Positions 14,995 to 26,600 of a stretch of DNA of 64,000 bases are shown here, piece after piece. Under the pieces are notes generated by a model. The model was not told where the DNA came from, made no database searches, and saw nothing but the letters and a program-made list of their open reading frames with translations. The DNA is from Apostichopus japonicus. Lineage: Eukaryota > Echinodermata > Holothuroidea > Aspidochirotida > Stichopodidae. The position numbers and the translations under genes are program-made. Positions within the stretch are counted from its first letter, which is position 1, and every line of letters starts with the position of its first letter. The stretch lies in contig NC_092568.1 of the NCBI RefSeq assembly GCF_037975245.1, forward strand, positions 20,243,001 to 20,307,000. Direction: 5' to 3'.

Positions 14995-17900
14995 GAATAA
15001 CATTGATTTAATTACTTTTTTTTTATTTTAACCCAATAACAAAATGCCTCATACATAATATCTCACAAAACGACATATTAGTTATGAAAATGTTTGAATT
15101 TTTTTACATGACAAAGTATATAGTTACAGAGAGGTTCATAAAAATGATTTCTTCTAAGATAGAGAGTATTTTCGAAGACTAATTTTGTTCTTCTCTTCTT
15201 TTTTGTAGCAAATATATACTGAATTTACTTTGTACCAAATATAGAAAACGAGGTTTTCACACTATTTCAGAACAAGCTGAGTCAATTCTAGATAAGGCTC
15301 CTTGCTACAGGAAATGTTAAAAAGCTTACAAAAGTATTCATAAATTTTTTTCCAAATTTATCAAGTTGATGTATGAAAGTAACAGAAGTTCAACCTAGAA
15401 GAGAACATGTTATACTACTCTGTGTTATTTTTTTCTTTTAGGTTAAACCTCGACTTCATATATCACAAAGAATGAAAAGCTAACAATATGAGAGATACAT
15501 GGGAGGAGAAATGGTTCTACGGAAACATTTAATAATAGAGTCATTGTTCTATGGAAACATTTAATAATAGAGTCATCGTTCATTAATTTTCACTGATTGG
15601 AGCTATGTAAACATACTTATGAATATGAATGACATAAAAATGGAATATATTACAGATAAATGTAATTGATGGCACCTTCTAGTTATTGAAAGAAAACAAA
15701 TCAGTAGTTTACTTTTTCCTCCTGCCACCCCCCCCCCCTCACTTTTTTTTTGGACAAAAATAGACCTAAATGTCACAGACAAAACTGAAGATCAGAATAC
15801 TTACTAAAGCACTCTTAACCACCAAAGAAACTTGACACATTTAACCATATATCATACTAATTTGAAATATTTCAATGTACCACCAACTCACACTCCTTTG
15901 ATACTGTCCACATGAAAAGAAAAGCAAAATAGTAGATTAAGTGAATGGAATCGGGAGGGGAGGAACAGGCAGGGGGAATAACAATTATCTTTGGCATTGG
16001 GCACAATATATGATACAAGTCCTAAAAGCAATGCCTATTTGTTTCAATGGATTTCGGAAGAGGGCATGGGAGGGGGGACCTCTATTGACCCCTGGTTTTA
16101 CATAATACGTTAACCAAATTAATAGAATAATGCAAGATACATGTTTCAATCAATTTATCTCTCAACAATTTTTACTATAATGAACCACAATCACAGCCAT
16201 TATTCTTTGAAGATCCCAAATAATCAATGTGGGAGGATTAAATATATATAACATTTTGGCATCTTCAAATTTAAAACAAATCTATTAAAATAAGACGATA
16301 TTGAAAAAAGTCAAATCACTTGAGCTTCATATTTAAAACCCATATACAAAATACAACTGTCAAAAATATGTGAAGAGAATTGACATATCTTAAACATGGT
16401 TTCCATACTTCTTTAAATGATTGGTTCAGGTGTTTGACATGTCTATTTTGTATGAAAGAGCAAAAAAAAACAAAAAGAACAGTGAAGAAACTACCATGAT
16501 AGCATGCTCTGTTAAGGAGATATGACACTTTGAAGATATCAACATTTCTTGAAAATGACTGGTGTAGAAAGACTAACTGTGAGGGTGTGATGTCACATCC
16601 TCATTTCCTTAACATGTGTGAATATATTTCTTTAAAAATTATTTACATTTTTTAATACATTTGAAAATAGTATAATCAAAAATTCTTCAGATGTTTAATC
16701 TCAAATACTTCCTTTGACAAATATGAGATCTCCTGACATATCTTTTGGTAAAAAGTCATGAAATCTCACAAAATATTTAGGAATAAAAAACAAAGACTTT
16801 TCAGGAATGTGAGGATGTGACATCATAGCTAGTCAGATTTCAGCAGTTTCTACACAATGTGATAAAACTTTACACTTGAATATCTCCATAACCGAAAAAG
16901 ATATTTGAACAGTTTTTTCACCATTGTGTTTCTTTTATTGTCTTCTTTTCTGTGAGGGTATTGTCTTCTTTTCTGTGAGGGTATGACACCTGAACCAATC
17001 CTTTAAATGGTGCAAATATACATAGAGGAAACATTATCATTTGAAAAAATATAATGAAAGATTAAGAAAGATAGATAGGAAGCAACTCATCAAAGTCCAA
17101 AATGTATTTTTGAAAATTATTTGATGACAGAACATTAAATCTTGCAAATAATTTATCATATTTGAGCTACAGTAGAAAATTAAAATTAAAAGAAAGCTTC
17201 ATATCCCTCACATGTGCAAGCTACTGATGAAAAAAAAATTAGAAAAAGACAAAAAAAAAAGGGAATTTGGAAAATAAACTGCATAAGATGCAAAGTTACC
17301 CTGACAATAATATGAGCTTTTGGAATGAATAATACTATTTTGTATTTATTATAATTATTATTATTATTTTTTACTATACTTTTTCTCTATGATTCGTTGT
17401 TTCAGTGTTTAAGCATACTGCAAATATTCACATTAATTCTAATTTCAAGAATAATTGTTATTTTTATCACAATATGCAATCTGACTTCCCTGTGCATCTA
17501 AAATCCACATTTAACCTTTGGTTTCCATCCATGCTATCAATAACATTCCTACCAAATACCTCAACTGAAGAAACCACCCTTTATTAGTTGAATACATTTC
17601 ATACTGCGGTAAATTTCCAGAAGAGTCAAAGCAGAATTACTTTACATCATATTTGTACTAAGACAAAATTTAGAATAAAATTTTAAAAAATATTGAGGTT
17701 TAACGATGAATCATAGCAGACGGAATTTCAATTGTGCTACAACCTAACAAGGAATGATGATGCAAAAAAAAAAACAAACAATTTGCAGATTCCATAATTA
17801 ACAAACATAAAACTTTAACCAACAATCAATATTGAATGCCTATAAAAAAAAACAGGTCTACACATTTCATAGGTTACTGATCGACTTTGCAAAGACTCAA

Positions 17901-18098
17901 ATCGACAAAATTAGCAGAAACACAAACAATTAGAGAAGTTATGATACATGTGTCACCATAAAGGAATTTGGAAGAAAACCTTGAAAAGTTACCAATAGAT
18001 GCCATTTATTGGACACAATATCACAGGTGGATATTGCCACTACATAATATTGCATGATACAGCAATTCCAACCGGCCCACCCATTAAGTGATCATTTG
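14995..18098 (-). other. AT-rich stretch, possibly part of a long DHRS7 3' UTR
   Basis: No coding exon is visible in about 3 kb of very AT-rich sequence. On the minus strand an AATAAA-type signal occurs near 15020-15027, so a transcript extending from the DHRS7 stop could end here. This is inference and would need RNA data. Two small tandem duplications occur at 15514-15585 and 16938-16983. Confidence 0.2.
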
Positions 18099-18361
18099 CA
18101 GGCGCGTAGCCAGGAATTTGCCAAGGGAGGGGCGAAACTGTAGATTCGGCATTGCAAACCATCTAACCACCATGGTTGGCGCGAAGCGTACAAGAAAATT
18201 TTGGCTAAAACTGCCTCCCAGATCGCTGGAAATGGCACTTCCCAGGCCTTGTAAGTTGCATCTTAGCATTTTCTCTTTTGAAAATACTAGCACTATCATA
18301 AAAAATATGCTCAAGGGGGGGGGGGCGGCTGCCCCCTTTACCCCCCTTGGCTACGCGCCTG
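18099..18361. mobile_element. intact hAT-type MITE with 8-bp target duplication
   Basis: The element starts CAGGCGCGTAGCCAGG and ends, read inward on the other strand, CAGGCGCGTAGCCAAGG, and is 263 bp long. It is flanked by a perfect 8-bp direct repeat ATCATTTG (18091-18098 and 18362-18369). An 8-bp duplication with CAGG-type ends is what hAT transposases leave. The interior has no transposase and includes a segment (about 18177-18207) nearly identical to one at 55280-55310 in another inverted-repeat element. Confidence 0.88.
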
Positions 18362-18369
18362 ATCATTTG

Positions 18370-19633
18370 GCTGTGTTCTACAAGTTTCATTTCTATGGCA
18401 GTAATATTTTTCAAGGGACCCGGGTAACCTGATCGTACAAGTCTTCCACTTGTATCATGGCTGATTCAGACAATGATTCGGAGATGTTTCCACCTTGCAT
18501 ATAATGTGTTGTTTGCTGTTATGTTAGAGACCAATAAATGGGACAGATTTATAGCCCAATATCCAAAATCCAATATTCAAAATGACAAAATATATGCTGT
18601 ACTCTTCTACCTGGCTATATCCATTCATTATAGGTAGACAAGTTTTCACTCAAAATAGTTTTATAAATTAAGTTTACATGTGATGATACTTATGAAATAA
18701 AATGTGCTTGTGAAAAATGTACCACAAAATTGATACATTCCTGTAAAATTTCTCTTTGAAAGATTTGACATGTAAAAGGCCCAACGTGCTGTGTACATTA
18801 AAGGTACATTAAAAAAAGTCCATAATTCTCAGTATGATATTCACATATTGAAACAAAATTATTCTTTTCTAAATTCCCCACTCCCCACCCACTTTTGTCT
18901 ATACAAAACATAAACCAGGTTTATGTATAAAATGTAAAATATCAGGTCGGTAGTATATTAGCAAACTGTGGATAGAAATGTTTGAAAATCACTCTTTGTA
19001 TTAACAAATCCATCATATCAACAAATAAAAAAAAATAACAATCTATACATCAACAGGCTTTATTCCCCCTTTTGTGTTTAAGTATATAAACGATAAGTTT
19101 ATCCTTACAACGACAAATTTACAAAATGGAATTTTTCACGTTTACTGTTTACTGTGGCTATGACACTTTGTAGAAGAGGTATTTATGTGTAGGAAAAGGC
19201 TGTATATCATAAAAAAACAGTATACTCAAGGAATGAATATCTTCTTGTTGTTGTTGTTGTGGCTTTAATTAATCAAGGCACAATCATGTCTTTCTCATTT
19301 TGTCTTTTAAATTTTAATCTCCACTAAATGACAACTTTTTTGAATATTATTTGTCTAACAACATTTTCTGATCACATTTGGGACAGATCAATTCAGTTTT
19401 AACAATTTCAGAAAGCCTCTTGAGGTTTTCTTAACTATTCAGATCATGTTATAAAACAAATTACTGTCCTTGTTTGTATCGTTAATGCTAAAACTTTAAA
19501 AGATGAATTTCAAGGCACAAAAATTAATCTTGATATGTTGTAGACTGGAAAAAGACCACTCCTTTCAGCACATGCTAATATTTCTATAAACCATTTCGAG
19601 AAACAATGATCCTTTAAGCAGCTGACATGCATC
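18370..19633. other. no recognisable gene
   Basis: AT-rich sequence with a short TTG repeat near 19243-19261. No gene is supported. Confidence 0.35.
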
Positions 19634-19843
19634 AGTCAAAGTGACTGGACTATGTAGTCTGATATACAAACCAATAGTCAAAGTGACTGGACTATGTAGT
19701 CTAATATACAGACCATCAGTCAAAGTGACTGGACTATGTAGTCTAATATACAGACCATCAGTCAAAGTGACTGGACTATGTAGTCTAATATACAGACCAT
19801 CAGTCAAAGTGACTGGACTATGTAGTCTAATATACAGACCAAT
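19634..19843. repeat. 42-bp minisatellite, five copies
   Basis: Five copies of a unit starting AGTCAAAGTGACTGGACTAT. The last four are almost identical and the first has a few changes. Because 42 is a multiple of three, both strands show open repeat-encoded frames (80 and 90 codons); these are not credible genes. Confidence 0.95.
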
Positions 19844-20444
19844 AGTTCAGTTCCTTAGATGCAACACAAGATTCTTTCATGGTGTCGAACGATGCGCGTA
19901 TAATACGTTATAAATTTGTCAATGACGATCGATGTTGAAGTATCATCCAAGGATGCTCTGTTGCTTATATGAAGATAAAAATATATAAAACAAGTATTTT
20001 AGTCTGATTTACTAGAATTAATCAAACAAAATGGATTCACATTAACACCTGCACTGCATGCGGAGCTGACATCATCACAATTTCAGCCTTGAAATTAAAG
20101 GAGCGTTCTAGAGATTTAGCATATTTTAAAAAGTGAATGTCTTGAAAACTGGAATAGCTAGAGAAACATTGCTAGCGGTCAAATGTTTCACTTTTCACTG
20201 AAATATGAAGAACTAAAATTCTGCCAAAAGTCATACATTAATTCATAATAGTTTAATTCCTGATATCTATAACTTGTAAAAGTTTCACCTATCATGACCT
20301 ACACAGTCCCCTTTTTTTTTCGCAGTAGATAAGCAGGTTTTTCTTCAATTAGAAGTAATAGGCCCATTCATATATACTACATACAGTTTACCTATCTATA
20401 TTTAGCCTGATATGATAACATTATTAGTACAAAACTAAATAATT

Positions 20445-20615
20445 TCACACTTTTTTGGCAATGTAATCCAATATGTTACTTGCGATGTTAGTGTCAGAAT
20501 CTATCAATTTCTTCTCACTTTCAGTGAAGTCACTATATAAGTGATACTGCCTGAAGATTACTCTCTCTGTTAAAGTTCCCATTTTGAAGAGATCGGTATA
20601 AGGTGAAAAACGTAC
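20445..20615 (-). CDS. DHRS7: candidate last DHRS7-like exon
   Basis: After TATATAAG the frame that continues exon 7 in phase encodes 56 residues starting VRFSPYTDLFKMG and ends at a stop. DLFK could match the SYFKIFK tail of vertebrate DHRS7, but the remaining 40 or so residues have no counterpart I know. The acceptor has a weak pyrimidine tract. Confidence 0.55.
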   Translation of the reverse strand, partial: VRFSPYTDLFKMGTLTERVIFRQYHLYSDFTESEKKLIDSDTNIASNILDYIAKKV

Positions 20616-23600
20616 CTTATATACATATATTTTTTTAAATGGAAAAAATATGATGAAAGCCCAGATCATGATTGAAACACTAGAGTTGAGAAGACCACGT
20701 CGTTGAGTTTATTCTAATTAAATACTACTTTTTTCCCGTCACTGAAACCACATAGCAGAGATGTATACCGGAAAGAGACCATCACAAACGTACTGGCAGA
20801 CTCGGTTTTCAATAAATGTCCACTCGTCAGGGTGGATTAAAGCCTTCCGTCCGACGGTGAGAGTTACAAAGAATATCACAGCTGAAACTCATTGCTTCAT
20901 TGCCTGTGATGGGAAGACAAACAAAATAACGCGAATATACGTAAATGTACGATGGAACATTGACCGGGAAATTTGAGGCAATCGACAAGAGCAAAGAAAG
21001 GTATTGGTACGGTAGAAGTGAGATTTGAACTAGTGACAGGCTCAGAGGTTATAAGTCAAGCACTCTAACAGCTGAGCTATTCAGCCCTTTAGTTAATGGC
21101 AATCCCTATATAGCCACTTCTTGACTGGGGATGCCAGTGTCATGTCGTGCTATAGTTTATACGATACAACCCAGAAAGCAGCAGGCAGGGAGGGGACCTA
21201 TTTGCATATCTAAGCACCCTCCAATTTACCAAAGTTTCTTGACAGGTAGGGTACACCCCTCCCCTACATGGGATAACATCTAAACTCCCCCCCCCCCTTG
21301 CCCCAAAGTTCCAAAAAGGGTGGTTCGGCCCCCTGTCCACTGCTACACAGTTTCATCACCACTCTGCTCAGAGATTTTGATTTGTTAGGAAGATGGAAAG
21401 AGAGGTATAGGCTAGAGTACATGATAACAGTTACATCTGCCAAGTTGTTTTTTGATCAAACAGCTGTAGACGACCTCCACTCAAATGGCCAGTACATCGT
21501 CAGGTCTCTGTAACATTACGACTATTGACAATCGTAGCAGCGCGCTGAATTAATTTTAATTAATTTACAAAGCTTGTATGCTAACACTTGGAAGGATGTC
21601 AAAGAACACGTTTGAATTTTCATAACAAGCTAGCAATATACCTTCATGCGTAGTTAATGATGTTGAAAATTTGTAAACCGCAGACATATCCACCAATAAG
21701 GGTGCTCAAGGCGCATCACAAAATTACCCCGGTCAACGATAACATTTCAAACATAGAGACAACCCCTCTACATGGCAGCAGCTAAACAGTGCCCAACTGA
21801 CCATTTATTATCACAGGTCCCCATATATACACCTGGATTAAGTGAGAGGCAATGGAGATAAAGTGCCTTGCTCAATCCTGCAATCCTTAGATCACAAGTC
21901 CACTGCCTTAACCTCTTGACCGCAGCGCTCTCAGTTAAACAGTTTCTTGAAAGACTGTCGACAGAAATGGAGAGGTGTACTTACGTCTTGAGCTTTTCTG
22001 TATGCTTCGACTCTAAGATAACCTAGTCTTGCAGATAACCTGCAAAATGAATATAAATATTCCACTCAGTACGTCCCAAATTTGTACACCTCATATGGTG
22101 AATATCTAGCATGTGATATAGGAAAACGCTGGAATTCCCTGAATAGCCAGCTAAACCTCTTTACACAACATTTTATGTTGACACAATAGCCTTTCTTGGA
22201 CACCCAAATATTTCTATCACTTTGAGTGAGATGATGTTAATGATGGAATTGAAACATATCTAAACCATTAAACTTTAACCTATATAACTTGAAGTGCATG
22301 CAAATATCAATTCCAGCAATATACAGTACACAGGTCTGGTTTATTCATTACAAGCTAAAGCTAAAGGCTACAACAAGTGTGTGATATGTTGATGGTACAG
22401 TAACATATGCCTTACCCACCCCCCCCATACCCCCATCACCCCCATCCCCCCATCTTCCCCGGACTCACAACCTATAATCACTTTTAACAGATGGCCCTCA
22501 GATCAAGGATGGTCCACTCCTCATATAAAGTAAGCAACATAAGTGCGGAGGATACAGGTGAATGACACATTGATGTTAAGTCAATCTATAAACTATCCCC
22601 CATCCCCAAGCCCCCACCCCCCCCAACCCGTCAAACAACTCTAGAGGCAGGATGTTTGCCTACAGTACCTACTTTTGTAAACTTATAACAAAGTCTAAAC
22701 CTGTTACAATGTGTTTCAACAGCTGAGAAGAAAATGGTCTGTTTGAATAAAAATAAATAAAAACTGGAAAGAACACCAAAATTATACTTTAAATGCTGAA
22801 GGTGTTAGTGTCTTGTGGACAAATGTTGAGAATCCAGACAAATTCATGAATAAGTGTTACTCTCTCATTTACCTTCTCTCGATATACAAATCTTCAGAGA
22901 CATATTTAGTTCAACCAATTTCTCTTTATTTTTCTTTATATTGAACAAAACTAGGTGGGTTTGGTAAAATTCTAGACTAAACCAAAAACAGACAGTTGCG
23001 TTAAATGTGTTATACAATATAGGCCGATGCCTGCAGAAATGAAATACCATGAAAAAACTGCCCAACCAACTTCATATTCTGAGAATAAAACTGATATAAA
23101 TATTTAAATTAATATCATGTAAAAAAATTGAAGACAAGTTGCATTTTCTTACATTCTGAAGGTTGTTGGTGCATACTGAGAAATGTAAAACTGGATCAAC
23201 ATTGGAGATTTGGCTATCCAAACTTCAGACAATTGGTTGGCTATTGCAACAAAAGTGAGGTCCACACACCTCTCTGGTGTCTGTAACACTTTCCAGGTGC
23301 GTTCCCCCAAGCCATCATAATTTTTGCATGGATCCTGTTGAAAAAAAAATGGGGTCAGAATATGATTACAATAAAGCTTTTACAAACATGGCTAGCAATC
23401 GGGTTTTATGTTTTGTGTAAAAAACTTACTAGCCTGGTTAAATACATCTTACCTTGTCTCTTTTACAGGACTGACTTAATTAATCAATTTATATGCAAAA
23501 ATTGTGAATATTCCTTTTTTTGTTTCATATATTCCTTTTTGCAGAGTGAATATACAATAGTAAGGTTTCTCTTGTGTGTGCGTGCGTGCGTGTGGGTGCA

Positions 23601-26600
23601 TGCATGTATGTTTTGTAAATACCTGTTATTGCACACTGAAGACCTTTCTATTGTCTTACCTTCGTTATACGTTTAAAATCGAGTCTATGAATCCGGCCTA
23701 TCCTGCACTATATACCAAAAAAGAAAACCCATGGCGTTTTGAATGAGAATGAGTGACTTTGAGGCACAGTTTTGCCACTTTTCATTCATTGTCACAGGTA
23801 GTCATAGGTTTTTCATGGGAAAAATTTTGTGGAAATCCCAAAACACAGATTTGACACAAGAATCTGTGACAAGCTATGGCAAGAAATCCATTGTGTGAAA
23901 GTTTGTGAACTGACCCTTGGAAAAACACACCGGATGTTTTTAAAAAAAATATTAATATCTTTTCTCTAAGTTGGAATGTCACAGGTTTGCCACAGGTTAG
24001 AAACACACACTTTCACACTTAGTTACAGGGTGTCAGAGTTAAGAGGTATTCACAGGGAATATGCTAAAGACAATCACATGAGATTCTTTTAAGCTGACAT
24101 TGACTCAGACTTTGAATCGTATATAGTCTTTGAAAGAAATACAGTGTTACCTCTTACAGATTTGATTTTGAATAAATGTGGTTCGTAATCATGAAACAAC
24201 AAGGCTTTGTCGCTAACAGTTTTTGTTTTTTGGTTAATCTCTGTGAAAATGGAGTGATTCTCCACATATAACACAGTGTTAAATATCAAGATATAATAAT
24301 AAATAGATAAAAAAAAACACCCAACCTGATGAAAGTCCTTTTGCACCGCATTTTCAATAATTCTGGTGGCTACTGGACCAGGGCACACGTTTGTGATTGC
24401 AATGTTGTGGTAATATACCTCTGTTCTGAGGGTGTCAAAGTAGCCCTGAGAAGAGAAAGACAACCAAACCATATAATGTGCACAATGTAAAGAATCCATT
24501 CACAAGTTACCAATATGACAATCAGGTGCAGATCCATGGCTGAGAGGATGTACAACCCCTCCCCCCCCCACACCCCTGCCCTTTTTTCAAAAAAACTTTT
24601 TTTAAAACTAGTTATAGCACAATCTTACGTGTTGACCTACTTAAAGCCCTAATTTATAGCCTAAATATGCCTCAGAATGAACCACTTCATGTCTAAAATG
24701 TTCATTTTTGTTTTTGGGGGGTGGGGTGGGGGTGGTGTGAGGGTGGGGGTGGTGTGGGAGTGGGGGTGGGGGAAGACCCACACACCACTGTGGTTGAAGT
24801 CGGCTTCAACTAACCCAGAGTCACAACCCCTCCTTTCTAAAATCCTGTATCTGCCCCTGACTATCTTACAAGTTGGGCCAAAGTGAGTATCGTACACTGT
24901 CCAGCATTTACCTATCACGGCATAAAACAACAATGCATGAATCTTCAACTACAAAAATATGAAACTTAAAAATGAATTCCAAAGAGTCATCAGTGCTGGC
25001 AGCAATTACATACCATTAATTACATGATCCATTAAAAATATTGGTTTGGCAAATTATTATTAATTCCTCATTTTGTCAGCCGCAATTGTATCACACATCT
25101 GGTTCAAAATTGCATTAAAATTAATGTGGCTAGAATGAAAACAAATAAATAGAGTGAAGTTAAGAGAAACATCTGTGTATGACATATAGTCACATTTGCC
25201 ACATGAACAGTAATGTCATTTTGTGGCTTTGTTCATTGTGCAAGTGATGAGCTATGCTTTCTCATCAGTACACACACTAAAAAATTGGAATCCAATCCTG
25301 TTGCACTTGAGGAACACTGTGCACCAAATTTACGATCAAAAGGGTTGGACATACAATTTGACCGACAGCAAAAGAATATTACTACTGTATAGTGTCTAGT
25401 CTTCCCTGCATAATGAGGTGTAAGCACCCATTTATATCCCCTCATGTTTTCTTTGAGGCGTAAATGCTGAGGTGTCTTGGTACTTTAATAGCACATATAT
25501 CCAGTTCTTTTTGTCTTTTATGGAAGCTAATACCATTAGTTATTGGTTTTAGAATATCACACTGCTTTGCAATGTACCGGATCATTAAATACATGTACAT
25601 ACTGGTATAATTATCTTTTTGTTTTTTTAATTCCAATTTACTCGAATCGCATTTCTCTGCCGTGATGTGACCTCAGTTCATGAATACAGACTTGTCTACT
25701 TTCCCATGAATTGCCTCGCATGACTGACTTTTGACGGTCCCATGTCCTGCATGATCTGGTTTTAGTGGTCATTAAGCATCGAATAATAACAGCTTCCATT
25801 TTCTTTCATTGCATCTCAGGTAGTGTCACTATTTTTAGGGGAAGACCCGTTAAGAAATCACATCCTTCATTTGTTTTCATTGCTAATAGACAGAAAGTAC
25901 ATTCTTTATTGCTGCACATCAAGTTTCTCTTTGCATGGTGCTCAATAATATTAGCACTGAAATACTATGCAGACAGTGCCCTTAACATGTTACAGTTACA
26001 GAGTTGTTGACAATTGACAGTTCATAATCATGGACGTTAAATATGAATGTAAGAGACTGACTTAGTTCAGCTTGCGGCTTTGATAAGCCAAAGAGGCTTC
26101 TTCGCGAGTTCCTGCTCTAAAATATATACAAATACATATAGTCTGTGCATGTACATCACGCCGAGCCGAGCAGTTTCTGTATCAGCTGACATATCACATG
26201 ACACACAATAACGATTTTGATTAGCTCTTTACATACATACAACATGTAGGCATTCAGACAAATGCTCTGAACATGAAGGTACACAGACAGAGCCCCTAAC
26301 ATGATGGCATACCAACAGTGTGCCCTTAATATACTGGGGCTTGCAGACCACACCCTCTAATAGGGTATGTAGATGGTACCCACTTTATCAAGTCGCAAAC
26401 TACAGGTAGTGGACTGTCGCATAAAACCCGACTCCGCGAAATATGGAGCTGCAGGTATAATCAGAGGTAACTGCTAAGGTTGGTTTAATAGATCACTTAC
26501 ATTCATCCCAAATTTGGAGGCACTATACGAGGTTGAACAAGGGGCGCAGAGTTTACCGGCCACGCTGCTGATGTTAACGATGTGGCCCTGCTTGTTCTCG

